Part shown: positions 13,213 to 27,000 of the stretch, in pieces
Position numbering within the stretch: the stretch's first letter is position 1
Layout of the letters: the number at the start of each line of letters is the position of its first letter
NCBI GenBank assembly: GCA_964019165.1
Contig: OZ025268.1
Span: 9,822,211-9,886,210, forward strand
Reading direction: 5' to 3'
Length of the DNA stretch: 64,000 nt
DNA from: Mastigias papua
Lineage: Eukaryota > Cnidaria > Scyphozoa > Rhizostomeae > Mastigiidae
The notes under the pieces: model-generated
The model's database searches: none
What the model saw: only the letters and a program-made list of their open reading frames with translations
Told to the model about the DNA's origin: nothing
Program-made: the position numbers and the translations under genes

Positions 13213-16200
13213 CTAATCAGTCTCTTTCTCTAATGAATTGCTATTCTCTCTCAGTCTTTCAATAATATCTCGTATCTTGTCTGTCAAGGTATCCAAACCA
13301 GATCCAATTTTAGCAGATATAGGAAAAACATTTGCGAGCTTGTCCTCAGAGAGTTCAATAATTTTTTCTCGTATAATGTCACTCTCTTCGCTTTGAAGAA
13401 ACGGCAGATCAACTACAATAATAAATATAAATATCAAGACAAACCATTAAGGAAATTAGTGAAGAACTTCATAACAACGTTACCACTTTATTGCGGATTA
13501 GCATACACACTGTAAAAACTGAGAATTAAACGAGTAAGTAAGTGTCGTATTTAGGACTTTCCGCAAAGCAGGATAGGAAAGTAGTAGAGAATTTTGTAAA
13601 AGTTTGAAGGACAATATAGTACAGAAGTCATTGTGCGGAGTCTTGTTTGGTATTTCCAATAGTCTAAACAATATACCATACTGGGGCTGTAATACATTAT
13701 CTCTATCCCTTCTCTAATATACGTTTCGTATAAAGAGTTTCAGTAGATTAATTACTAACAGCAATCCATAATACTGCCACTCGATTATTCTGGTTCCAGC
13801 GCCAGTGATGTACACGGCCTGATATATGAGGCACAATACCAAGCAATACATGAGCAACCCTATTTTGACTGTAGTTCATTACCTGCAGTTCTGCTAGGTT
13901 ACTAATTTGATTACGAATTGCTACTCAAATACTCAGCCATTTAGGCCCAGTGAATATAGGGTGTCACATGTACCAACCTCTATCAATATTTGCCAATTGG
14001 TGTTTAATAGTTTCTATGAGTTCTCCTTGTGTATCTGTATCTACTTTGTTCAGAGCAATGACCATTTCACGATCTAGGAGATCTCTTTCATAAAGGTATA
14101 ACTCCTAAAAAAGAAATATAATGCATCGGTAAAAAAAATTAGAAGAGGAATGACAGATACGTGGAATGGTAATAATGATAAATAATAATAATAATAAAAG
14201 GCATTTATATTGCGCCATTTATCCACGCGGCTCAAAGGTGCATTACACAGTGTCCATAAAAGTAACAAAGTGATATGATACACAGTTACAAAAAATGCTA
14301 AAAAATTGTTTGAAAATAAATAAAATCCAATTAAAAATATTCTTGAAATAAACCAGAAACGTTGATAATGCAAAGTTTTCTACTGCTTATCCAGGTCCAA
14401 ACCCAGCATACTGATAAGCAAGTAGAAATGGCCAGAGGCGCAGATAAGCAAGATTAACCAATGCTTGTCTTTAGTTAGGATGAAATGCCCAACGATAGAG
14501 AATTGCAACAAGGTATACAACTGCTTTCAAATTCACATCGAAAACCAACAGTTTTCTTACCCTCAGTAGTATTGCAATTGTCTCTACAGCATTTCTCAAT
14601 GGCAACTGTTCTTTCAGTTGAAACCCCCTTATGTCGATCTGGAATTGAATTGTAGATGTTGTGTTATTTCTTTTAATTACATTGAAACTGTAAAGTGCAA
14701 ATTCAAGAGTAGAAAAGATACTGCAACATGAAAGAAACTACCTTTCATATTCTTCACTATGATAAAAACTTCAGAAGAATAAACCAAATACAATTATAAG
14801 ACATGTGGCACTTCTGTTGGCTTTCTGGAAATGTTGCAAATTAACAACTGATTTAGATAAGAACAATTTAAAACACCAAAGAAGTGCTAATACCACCCCG
14901 CGTACCGGATATCCATCAATGCAAAAACTACACGCAGTTCATACGGCACGATAGCTGCATTAACTGTACTATAGTTGACTGAGGTAAATCATCATCACAG
15001 TGGCGTAACGCAGTCTATGGGGCCTTAGTTCAAGAATTAGGGGTCCCTGACCAAAGGGCTCCAATAAATTCCCTTACTCTCTGCTTCCTGGCCATACTGG
15101 GCAAAAAGTTCCTTAGGCCATCCCAAAAATTTGAGATTAAACATAAGTCAGTGTGTTTTAGGGTGCGCCCAAATGTACTTCACCGTATTATTATTTTCAG
15201 AAGCTCTGAAGGAATATTTCTAAATCGCCTATCTAAGTGAACTATAAAACATCTATAAAGCATTACCGGATCATCATCTTTCACAAAAAAATAATATCTT
15301 GAAGATGCAATCTTAGAAAATACAGTAGAACTAAACTATTTCCAGAGCCCCTGCAGAAAGGATATTCCATTGGAACTTTGGTAACTTTCAGGTACATTGA
15401 AGTATAAAAAGATAAATAACTTAAATAGTTTGCGTATACTGATATGGCTGTAAATGCATATTGCTATAATATTGTTTGCTCGGGGTCTTACATACTCATA
15501 TGTAGCAATAATTCAAAATTATAGCCTTTTATGACGAAATATTCCACATTTAGGTGGAATATCACTACCTTTTAGTTATGGTTTCTAGTAGTTGATACCT
15601 TGGAATGTTTAAACTTGGCTTCAGTTCAATTATTTCAACATTCCTAGTATATGTCACAAAAATCGAACACTTTCAGTAACTCTGGAGCGTATCAGAATTA
15701 AATATTGCATGACAAACAGCTCATATCGCTAAGGTATGTCCTGAAGGAATATTCCATCTTAAGATGCTCCTCAAACCTAACTTTGAAAAGTTCGAAAGTT
15801 CAATGACTTCTGAATAGCAAAACCTTTATCTTTAATTGAAAAGAGGAAAAGACAAGTTTTAACAGCCAATTTCACTAAAATGGTTCTTTTGGAATATGGC
15901 TTCCTGGACTGCTATTTTCATCAGGTATTCTAGGCTCAAGCGATAATTTATCCCAAATTTTTGGACTAAAATTGTGAAACTTGAGAAAATTATTCCAAAT
16001 AACATATTCTTCAAAAATAAAGAAGTTACATTTTGGTGCCCTCTAAACAAACTGATCACTTGGAAAATCCTACATTTCCAACTTCTGTAGTGAATTGATT
16101 AATCGGCTGTGGCTCCTCCTTAGTTTGTAGCGCTGGGCCCCTAAATTTCCCCGTCACTCACTACAAAACATCGAAACATCGAAAAAGTTTGATAAGCTGC

Positions 16201-18396
16201 TTCCAGACGATTACCAATAAGAATGTGCCTCACTTCCAAGAACTGAAAAAGCTGTAGAAGATGAAACTGAAACAAACCAAAAAAATATGAAAGTAAATAC
16301 CATCATTAATATTGCCTTTGTTCTTTCAACATGCCTAAGGAACTTATGTCCCATACCACGATTTAGGTGGGCTTCTTCAATCAAACCAGGCAGATCAGTG
16401 TACGTTACCTAGAACACAGCAAAAAATATCTCATTTGACTAGTTCAGCTACTGACATAAATTAAAGGGTAATACCCAAGTAATAATACCATAGTGTAGGT
16501 AAGCACAGAGTCCCTTGTATTCAGCACTTACGGTGGTATGATCAGGATATGCAATTTCACCAAGGGTGGGTCGCAATGTTGTAACTAAAATAGAATCAAA
16601 ATGAAATTATAGAACCAGCAAAACAAATGCAAAGTACACACTAATAATTACTTACAAACCTTTAAGCAAATAGTTAATTGCCATATATTCCATGTATAAT
16701 TATTGATGGGTAACTGATTTTTGACCAAACACTGAATACCAAATTGAATCTGGATTTGTGGACTAATACTATTGGATAACCCAAGACTAGCTTTCAAATC
16801 ATTTTTCAATTCTTACTTCATTATATGTCTTACCAAAGATTTTGGAAGTCATTTCAGGTAATGTGCCATATAATCATGATGTTTTTTTTATGCTCATAAA
16901 AATTACACTTACATTCAACGATATAGAGACACAACATTACGGAATGCAAGACAACACCACAGGGAGCATGGAAATACATAGCAACCCTGCAGCAATTTAA
17001 AATTTAAAAATAAAAATAAAATAAAACTACTCTACTAATGAACGTTCATGTACCATGTTCTCTCTAATGAGCAACCGGGAGCGCACCGAAGCGCACGATT
17101 AAATGTTGCTGCTGAGGCAATCATGATGTTGCCCGCAGGTATGTGCCATGTACTAAATCTTACAATAAATTTACGAATGTAAGCAACAACGAGTAGCATT
17201 ATAGATGAATTAGAAAAAATAGCCAGGCTCATAGGCTGTAACTTGTCATTGACACATCCATTATTGTTACTGGCTAAACCGTTGTTAATTATGAAGCTGT
17301 TAATTACAATGCTACTCATCATTGGTTACATTCTTAAATCTATAATAAACCTGCACTTTCAGATTGATGTTTCACTTACAACAAATGTTTAGTAGGTGTT
17401 CTGAAGTCAAAAAAACAAATGCCCTTGAAAAATCAACAAATAATAAAAAGATGAAATATTACTAAAATGCCACATACAAGGATAGTCTGCTACTTTCGGA
17501 GATGAATTTGATATACTTCTTAGAAAAGTTGATTTACCAGCATTTGGGAAACTTAAAAAGAAACAAAGCAATCACAAATAGTCAAACTAAGTAAAATTCC
17601 TATCTGGTGAGCACTACAATGGGTGGCTAAACAAAAACGATGCTCCTTTAATGCAGAGATAAAAAAGTAAGCAAATTGCAAACCAGTTGACACATTGGTG
17701 CCAAATTATAATGGTGCCAAAATCAAAACTGCATATAAACAAAAGATGTCAAAAGAAGCTGTAAGGCAAATATTACCCAACAAGGCCAACATCACCAAGT
17801 AATTTAAGTTCAAAAGTAAGACATCTTCGCTCTCCTTTAATTCCATTGAACTTTAAGGTTCTATGTGAACCACCTTGTCCTCCTTTGGCAACTACCAGCA
17901 CCTCTCCATTATTGTTTAACTCCCTCAGGAACACCTTTGCATCATCATAGACTATAGTTCCAGGGGGAACAGCCAAAACTTTTGATTTTCCTGGCCTCCC
18001 ATCACCTTTTGTTTTTCTACAGAATGGCAAAATATATAATGAAGCAAATCTGTACAAAAAAACTCTAGCAATTAATGACAGTAAAGTCCATTAGCATAGC
18101 CATCACATTCAAAAGAGAACTCTTTCACTTTCCAGGTCAATGAAAGAAGATAGAAGCAAAAAGCTGCAACTCACATGTATTAAATAGAAAGGCTCATACT
18201 TGTAATGTGTTCCATGCAGTGCAATTTGCCGCCTGTTACCCAGAGTCTTGAACTGTGCTAGTGAGGCACCTTCTTTACACTGAACAATTATATCACCTCC
18301 TTTCCCACCACAACCACCTGCACTAGGGCATCCCATTCCTCCTGTTCCTCCCCTGACATGTATTCTCACTTTATCTATAAATGTAACACGCTTTTC
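13213..18396 (-). CDS. GTPBP10: Obg-family GTPase, GTPBP10-like (5' exon missing)
   Basis: Eight coding exons, minus strand: 18200-18396, 17777-18016, 17478-17551, 16532-16584, 16301-16408, 14561-14638, 13978-14104 and 13213-13412. All borders are GT-AG, phases agree, and they give 358 residues. The Gly-rich Obg fold ([26 protein letters not shown]) is followed by a GTPase domain: G1 GFPNAGKST, switch [11 protein letters not shown]3 DLPGL, G4 NKVD and G5 ISAK. The opening FIDK-R-RGG-GGMG pattern matches GTPBP10 rather than MTG2. Known role of GTPBP10: mitochondrial GTPase for assembly of the large mitoribosomal subunit. The first listed exon starts in phase 0 without a Met, so a short upstream coding exon, probably with the targeting peptide, lies beyond 18396 and was not found. 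Introns hold a possible TIR element (14998-16158). Confidence 0.9.
14998..16158. mobile_element. possible non-autonomous TIR element in GTPBP10-like intron
   Basis: The left end reads CAGTGGCGTAACG with GGGGCC soon after. The right end, read on the minus strand, is AGTGACGGGG followed by GGGGCCC. No transposase ORF in the ~1.1 kb between. Target-site duplication not clear; boundaries tentative. Confidence 0.3.
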
Positions 18397-20594
18397 CTAT
18401 AAGAAAAACAGTGTGTAAAAGACCCTTCACAGCCACTCAAGCCATATGAAAAATGCAAAATCCATACATATCAATTTTAATGATACTTTTTGTTCTAAAA
18501 TACCTTATAGTAATAGCTTTAATACACCTAAGAAGAGTTTCTGCACCTTGAAAGTATGCCAATATGTACAAATAAGCTCTATTTTTCTGCAAAAATCACA
18601 TGTATTGACATTAAACTAAAAAATAACATGAAAATGTATTAAGTAAATAGATAAATACTCTATACAACCAAACCATAATATGAAGAACTGTTAAGGGGGC
18701 TGATCGTGGAAAAATAAAAAACTGACAGCTATGTAAATGGCACTTTCCACAGGATAATTCACAATAGATAATATGACATTACTCCATACCCTTTTTAACA
18801 TCATCTCTGAAGTAGTAGCAGGCTGAAATTATAATGATTAATGAATATCACATGTTATCAATATATATAAGGTCTTTCTACCATAATGTGAACTTCTTGT
18901 GTTAACGTTTACAAATGTACTACCAAATTGGAGAAATGGGAGCTCTCTTCTCAGTAGTAATACTAATTAGAGAGTTCCTCCTTAAAATTCTGCTACAAAA
19001 TATTAGAATTTGATAATAACAACTATTGACTGCAAAATTTATAATTACATTATTTTTCTTTGATATTCTACAGTGCTCCTTAATTTCGAGTAATTTGTGT
19101 TATTAGTGCAGTAGAAGTAGTAGAGTTGAATAGAATTGAATTCAAAACTTTTTCTATGTTCATTTTCATAACTAATGTTGGTATTCTAAATTTATGAGAA
19201 ATCATCTTCTACATTACATGTGGATAATGATGACTAGGTTAAAAATGTAAATCAGGCCAATTTCTCAAGTTGCTCCTAGTGGTGTCACAAACAATAATCA
19301 TTCATGTGAAAAATTCCCATAATATTGAACCATGACAACTGATGATAGTCTCAAAATGTGTGAAGGGACTAAAGACAAGCTATCTGCATCTCTACTGAAG
19401 GCAAATTTCAGTCTTTCTATGGACATACAATGCAACATAAATATGGCACCCAATTGTATAATGTTATCCAGTGGTTTCCTCTCTTATAATTCTTAAATTC
19501 GTATTTACCACCAAAAAAAGCTGTTGATTCTACCCAATCAAATAAGCAAGAATATATCAATATATAAGCAATCATTTTAGGCAAGAAATACTGTAAACAC
19601 AAATAGAAACAGAATAAAGCAGAAGGATTAAATGGATGTACCACTGAAAATGAATCATTTCGGGACAAAGTAATACATGCTCCATTACATGATGGCAGCA
19701 ACCAGGTTATATTTCTGCAAACAGAGAGAAATCTTTTCTATGAGTACATTCAGTTGTAAAGACACTTAGAAATATGGAATAGAAAGGGGTTGATTGTTAA
19801 CTAACAAGCCAAATATCCAGTTGCTCAACACATTTGCATTATCTGTAATAAGGAAATTCTTTTCAAAAACTACTGAATGAAAAGCCACTTAGTTCCAATA
19901 TTTTCAAATGCATTATTGCCGTGGCCCTCTCTATGTGACATAAAGTACAATCCCTTTCTCAGAGCCCATTTGAAATAAGTGTGATCCAACTCACTTTGTG
20001 GAGTTCTAAATTAAACTTTGGATCTGTATATGGGGAAAGTAATAAATCTGGCATATCCAATTATTGACAGTATGTCATCAAACCTAACGCAAATTACTAT
20101 GTGCGGTAATGATACATATTACGATGTGTTTAGCACTTAGAAAACATTGAAATCTCCTATTCTACCTCTCATTTGGGTTGATAATTTTCAACTTCTACCA
20201 AGCCCATCATGTAATTCCAAAAGAAGGCCACATCACTTTGTTATAGAAATGTGTGGATCAGTAGAGAGGTCATATCCAAGGTTCTGCCTGTGCACCATAG
20301 AAATTTCTGCCAGTTTACTTAGCAACTTCCCATTTCCCCCTCCCCCATTTTCTGTAGAACAAATTATGCAGAAGTCAACCAAAAGCATGATGAGTTATGC
20401 TGTGCCATCCTAATCAATCAAGTTTAATACTTCTTCAAAGAACCAGTTAAGTACTAAAGAAGATAAATAGAAAACTGTAGGTCACCAATCCTTTATGGAA
20501 TCACGCACGTGTTATGTGCACCACAGACCTGCGCAAAATGTTCAACCTATTTACGCCAGTATACTCTTTATGCACGTAATTCCATACATAGCAT
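18397..20594. other. region upstream of the GTPBP10-like exons
   Basis: Should contain the missing first coding exon of the GTPBP10-like gene unless that lies even further upstream, but no ATG plus phase-0 donor could be chosen with confidence. Otherwise AT-rich with no repeat family recognised. Confidence 0.3.
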
Positions 20595-20966
20595 CTATTT
20601 TCTTATTAAAATACGCTGGGGTACAATAAACTCAGGTTGTCTGTACGCCACGTACATATCTATGGCGTGACCCCCGTATTCCAGATTATATTGGTCACCA
20701 ATCACATTAGCTTCAAATACACTTTTGGTTTGGGAAGGTAGAAAGTTGGTCTCATAAAATAAAATTCTAACGGAGTATAACAGTACCCCATCATTCCTCT
20801 CAAACATGTTGTACAACTTCTTCCCATTCTTGAAATGAGCATCGTGGCTGTATACTATAAGCTTTCGATAGTTTTCCCTTATCGCATTTGCCCTAGCCTC
20901 GTAATAAGATAGATACCATGTTTCCATTACCTCGTTTACGAAAGGATTCGCACCCATGTGGCTCAT
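20595..20966 (-). CDS. uncharacterised ORF facing the glycyl-tRNA synthetase gene
   Basis: An open frame of 123 codons from the ATG at 20966 (a second Met three codons later, in MSHMGANPF) to a stop at 20595. The frame is closed by a stop about 60 bases upstream of that ATG. Composition is protein-like: many Tyr, Asn, Glu and Arg, charged and aromatic residues evenly mixed, no low complexity, no signal peptide and no membrane segment. Phrases such as ETWYLSYYEARANAI and NLEYGGHAIDMYVAY did not bring any family to mind. A donor-like CCG/GTAAGT lies just upstream on the same strand, so the exon structure could be different and this could be part of a longer gene. It starts 130 bp from the opposing glycyl-tRNA synthetase start. 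Confidence 0.4.
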   Translation of the reverse strand: MSHMGANPFVNEVMETWYLSYYEARANAIRENYRKLIVYSHDAHFKNGKKLYNMFERNDGVLLYSVRILFYETNFLPSQTKSVFEANVIGDQYNLEYGGHAIDMYVAYRQPEFIVPQRILIRK

Positions 20967-21095
20967 TTGGTGACGAAGAGTCCATACAATTTCCAAACTT
21001 ACCGGTATATTCTCTACTCCAGCTGTTATGGGGGATTACTTCCTTCGCCTGTGGCCATTTTGTTGATCATAAATCACGAAAACAAACGCGAGTGT
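20967..21095. promoter_or_regulatory. possible shared promoter region
   Basis: A 129-bp gap between the uncharacterised minus-strand ORF and the mitochondrial-form start of the glycyl-tRNA synthetase on the plus strand. No TATA box or named factor site could be assigned. Inferred only from the divergent arrangement. Confidence 0.25.
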
Positions 21096-24000
21096 ATGCA
21101 TTTTAAACCCATTGTCAGGTTTCTGCTGTCAACAAATAGTCTACGGGCGAGTAAAAAGGCAACAACTTTCTCAAGAGTCAATTCAGTTCTAACTGCAAGA
21201 TTTTATCATCATAAATCTTTCAACATGGCTGCTCCTGATGTTTTGGAAGAATATAGGAAGGCTGTCAAGGAACAGGTAATTACTTTACCAGTTGGTTTGT
21301 TCATGTTTTTAACTTTGATCAAAATATAACAGCAATTGTATTTTTTCGTTGTATGTGCTTTATCTGTTGTATTTTTGTGAATGCCAAAGCACTATTGTGG
21401 GTGGTTCGTTTTCACCTAGGGAGACCTTGTGAGGAAGCTGAAGCAGACAGGAGCAGCTATTACAGATATTGATGTTGCTGTTCGTGAACTGAAAGCAAGG
21501 AAGAGAATTCTTGAAGCCAAGGTGATGTAGCAAATGATTTTTTTGATTTTGGCCTTGCATGTAGTGAACATAAACATGCATTAGGGCTGTGCATAGGCTG
21601 CATCTTTGTTATAAATTTGGTTTCAAGAATTAGGGGTGCAGCTTATGCAAGGAGTGCATCACTCCCCAGGGAAAGTTAAGTCCTCAGTCATAAAGGACAT
21701 TTCCCACGGGCAGTCAGTACCACGTATTCCTATTCATGTGTCATTAGTTTGCAACAAGCACTCCATATTTTTGGTAGCTGATTATTAGAAATGCTTCACG
21801 GGATCATTGTATTTGTTTTGGCTTGTTTCCATTGACTTACATCCAAAATGAAACAGACATTTTTTGTTGAAGTAGGTCAGATTACATTAGTACAGTTGCT
21901 GCATTTTTTGATATATGCAGTTTGGGTAAAATTTTCCAAAATATCCATTTTTGTTTCTGAACAGATTTGTCAATGATGAATTTCATTACATTTTTTCATA
22001 ACCTGATCTTTTTTCCATTTGATAGTTTCATAAGATCATTTCAGATATTGTAGAGTTTGATTAGAGTAGAAGTATCACCTATATGCAGGGATGGCTTGTG
22101 CATTGGTTTTTTAGATATTCATTTTATTATATATTGTGTTATGGTTGTTCTTTTTGAAACTTGTTATTTTGAAATAGCCACAATCTGGTAAGAACTTGAT
22201 CAATTGAGCTTTTGTACAAATATTTTCTGTTGTAATATGTTGTAGGTCAAGTTTGTTGTGTTATGTAGGGAAAACCATATAAGCACTAAATGGCAAGACT
22301 GCAGAAATTTTATCTAAATTGTCAAGCTATGTTATTGCAATGTGGGTTTAGAATAATGCAAAGATGACCCTTTGAGTGTGCTACATTATATAATCAACTT
22401 TCTTTTTTAAATCCACTTTATATTTTCAAGTTATTATGCAGTGAATTTTTGTTGGTTGCCAAGACACATTTTTGCTCATGTACATCAACATTGTATCTCT
22501 AGGAATTAGAGCTTGAAGCTCCAACAGAGAAGTTTGACAGAGGAAAATGTGAGGATTTGTTGAAAAGAAGGTTCTTCTATACCCCTGCATTTGAGATTTA
22601 TGGAGGTACAGGACACTTTTCTTTGCCACATATTGTGTTATATCCATAGAATTTCCTATGTAGTGACAAAGTTGGGAGCCATTAACATCTTACTGTACTA
22701 CACATCTGGAACTTAGTTTACTTTCTCACATTTAGCTCTGTCCACTGTTGTTCAAATAGATACTCACAGTAGATTTACCATCAGTTGTCATTGATCACTT
22801 ATGAAAAGAGAACACTGGCTTTAAAGTTTACTCTTGTACCTATTAGAAGTGACAAGACAATTGAGCCTTCTGAGAATCAATGATTGGATAGCAGAAGAGC
22901 TTTAAAGAATCTTGATAAACTAGAATACATTGGTGTTATTGCATCTTTCGGTCACTTCAGATCAAACATGCTGGCACAATTGATATGACAATGGAAGGCA
23001 AAAGTGGCCATTGAATTACTTTGCAAGAGGCTAAACTTGTTTCATCATTTTGACCTCATTTCCCTGTCATCTTTCTTTACTTCAGCTTCTTGGATATATT
23101 TGATTCTAGGTGTTGCTGGTCTCTATGACTTTGGCCCTGTAGGTTGTGCTATGGAAAATAATATTGTGAGTCTATGGAGGTCTCATTTTGTGCTAGAGGA
23201 ACAATTCTTAGAAGTACGGTGCACTCAACTGACACCGCATCAGGTTCTAAAGTAAGAATCTTTTGTATTATTGATTTCTCTTTTCCATAAGGTTGCTTTT
23301 ATCATCATCCATATTAGCAAGATTCTGCAAGTATGATCAGGCCTGTCAAGTGTCCTGCATCTCAAAAGATTTGCATGCATTTTCTTGTCATACCCATTAC
23401 TTCACACCTTCTCTAGCATAGGCCAGGTGTACTGCATTTTTCATTCATGGCTTTGTGGTGTTCTTTCTATTACATGCTCTACTTCACTCAGCTGATGTTG
23501 AAAAGGGTAGGACCATACTACAAATACAAGCCCTCAGATCAAGTTCTTAAGCAAAGTAAAGAAGTCACTTGGGAGTACAGCAAAGAACATTTAAAGAACT
23601 TTGATAAACTATAATAACATTGCCATTATTACTACATTCAGTACTCAAGATTTGCTATGGAATAGTTCAGATTTGTTTTATTATGGTTTTAATCTTGGAT
23701 GAGGATGTATCTGGTATTTGGATGGTATGAATGCAGGAGGTGCTGCAGAAGTCAATAATTTGTGTTTTGCCACAATCAGCCCTGTGCATTTATTTTTTTG
23801 TAAGTCTGCATGTTGTTGCAGGCATGACACTGCCAAATAAAAAGTGGGGGTTACACATTAAAGTGGGGGGCTACAGACAATAAATTGCTTGATAAAAGCT
23901 AGAAAAAATGCTGGCTGGCAAAAAATGGGGAGGACTGAAGCCCCCACCTCCTATCAATACTGTGCCTGGTTTGTCCCTTATCTCAATTTCCAAAACTTGA

Positions 24001-27000
24001 CAGCCCTGTATGGTTAATGGTTAATTTACTTTTGATGTTGTTTTATGGTGCTACTTATGCCATTTACTAGCTTATATGGTATAACTTAATCATAGTAAGT
24101 TAGATAAAGTCAGTAGCTGTTATAGACATTGATGGTTATCATATATGAGTTGAGTTGATAAATCAGAATTGAATTGAATTGAATTGAAATAGCTATTTGT
24201 TGTCTTTATTAGGTAGTGTTTATGGTGCCATGTATTCATACACATAAAAATGATATATTTTATGCATATTCTTCAATGTTCGCTCTCTAAAAGGATAGAG
24301 GTTCACTCTTTCTATTATGGGGACAATTCTTGCCACTTTGGTAATAGTATCTTAAGATTTTTGCTTTGATTATTGTAGATTGAACTGCAATGGTCATGAT
24401 TCCTAGTATTTACTACTGTATTTTGATTTTAGCATTTGATATATGAATATGAATTCTTATTTTCAATATTATGCGATGTAAGTGCAGTTCTATAATGAGC
24501 TGATTTAGGTCATTGATATTCACCTTCAGTACTGCTCAAACATATCTTTTGTGTGAAATAAGGAGTCAGTGTGAAATACATTTTTTGTCTTAGGAATCAT
24601 AAATGAAGAGGATAGTAAAAGATCCTTTCATTGCCGCATATTAAAATAAATAAGTAAATAAATATATCTTTTAATATTGATAAAGCATCTTCAACTGCAC
24701 TTTGCAAGTTCTAAACAAAATATTAATTAGCTTGATAATCCTGTTTACTACAGTTAATTGAGAACTTATTAAAAAGAAATTCTTTAGCTTTTGTTAAATC
24801 TTTCAATAGTAGCACACATTCTTTTACTTCATTAGGAATGTCATGGCCCTGTCACACTAAGGGATCTATTTGAATAAGTTTGTCTTGTTACTTTAGGAAT
24901 GTCTAGTTCCATATAGATATTGTTTGATTGCAAAATCCTTGCACTCTCACTAAACTGAAGTACATCTTTGATTCATGTAGGTTTGTCAGCTTGCTCCTTC
25001 ATTAGGGATTCAAATGTTTTTAAATCTAGGGTTTATTTTGTTTCAGAGCATCTGGTCATGTTGATAGATTTTCAGACATCATGGTGAAAGATTCAAAAAC
25101 TGGCGACTGTTTCCGTGCTGATCACTTGTTAGAAGGTTACTGTCACATCAGCTTTTCTCAGTTTGTGGTTTTTTGATGAGTATCATTTAAGATATATACA
25201 ATCCCTGATTAGACCCTAATGCCAAGGGTGAAGTTAACACTGGACATTTGGAATTCTTCTTTGAAGCCCTTGTTTGTTTTTTGTCCTCTTTTCATACTAA
25301 ACAAAATGGTGTTAATTAATTTTTTATAGGTCACATTGAAAAATTGATGCAAGCAAAGAATTTGAGTGCTGATAAAAAAGCTGAATATCAGTCAATTTTA
25401 CATCAGGTATTGATCTAAATAGTTACTAGTTCCTAACTTTGAGTATATTCCCAACAGAGGTAATTTCAATTTGACAGAGAAATCTTTATTATTTTTACTT
25501 TGTGGCTTATTATTGTTATCCTAGATTGACAATTACAAGAAAGATGAGATATGGGAGAAGCTTAATCAATATGGAGCAAAGGCACCTGTAACAAATAATG
25601 ACCTCACAGAGCCTGTTGAGTTCAATTTAATGTTTTCAACATCAATAGGACCTGGTGGACATCTGCCTGGGTGAGTAGGTCCGTCTCTGAAGATTCTAGC
25701 TGTAGTGCTGTATGTATTGTATGTTGTTGATGGGATTGAAGTAGAGAAGTTCTATGGCAATAGATTATTTTCCTATCCACTGGGGAATATCAAACTAATA
25801 TTTGAATAGTCTGCTGATGCTACAGAACTTTTCTATTGCTTAAAAAAGTGGGGACATTTTTTAGCATACTGAAAAGCTTCTTTCATCTGACAAATCTTCT
25901 GACATTTCCTACTCTGTCGAGTGTGGGGTGAACAAAGCTTTTCAGTATACTAAAAGAATGTTCCTGTTTTTTGGCTGTAGTAAACCGGTATTATTCCAGG
26001 ATAATGCAAGTTATGGGTTTTGCCCCATACATCCGTTTTTTGCTGGCGAGTACCTGTTGAAGAGGACACAACGCCCTTTGTATTGTTTGGTTGGTTGGCC
26101 AGTTGATTTCATCACCACTTTTATCTTCCCTGTGGTTCCACTAGGTACTCCTTTGTGTTGTATGGATAGGAAGTAGTAGGTATTCTTCTGTATAGAAATT
26201 TTGATTTTTAATTAGAATTCGTTTTGAATTTCCTATATTTAGATTCCTTCGACCGGAGACTGCGCAAGGGATATTTCTTAATTTCAAGCGACTTTTGGAG
26301 TTCAACAATGGTAAACTGCCTTTCGGTGGAGCGCAAATTGGTTGTGGCTTTAGAAACGAAATATCACCACGGGCAGGACTATTGCGAGTTAGGCATGTAT
26401 ATTTATTGCCTTGTTTAAGTGAAAAGTTTCCTTTTTCTTTCCATCTAGTGATCCGTACCCCCAGAGGATTGACTAGACTCCTTTAGGATCCCGCAATTTT
26501 TTTACGGTCATCTTGATTTTGCCAATGCCTTGTTAGTATATTGACTGTAATATAGACTCTGGAGTATGACATATTTTTCATCTTACAAGATCGTTTTTGC
26601 AATCAGGTATAGAAGCATCTACCAGTAACAGATGATGATCGTTTTGATTATAGCAAAGAATACTGCTGAAGCTGGAAAATTATTGCCTATATGATATACC
26701 TGTTTACTCTTCGTTTAGTGATAAGTTTACAGATTTTTACAAGAATTGTCTGATTCTCTCTTCAGGGAATTTTTGATGGCTGAAATAGAATATTTTGTCG
26801 ACCCAGAATGTAAAGATCATCCAAAATTTGACTCAGTCGCTGACCTACATGTCAGATTATATTCGAGAGATAGACAAATGGCTGGGGAGGCCGCAGTTGA
26901 TGTTACACTTAGAGAAGCTATCGACAAGGTTTCAAACCTTTCCTTTCTTTTGATTAGGCAAATATATTATTTTTGCCTTGTTGCATCACATCGCAATGTA

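Noticed and set aside
13213..18396. Assignment of the Obg GTPase to MTG2/GTPBP5
   Set aside because: The FIDK-R-RGG-GGMG opening and the DIRGFQL region fit GTPBP10 better.
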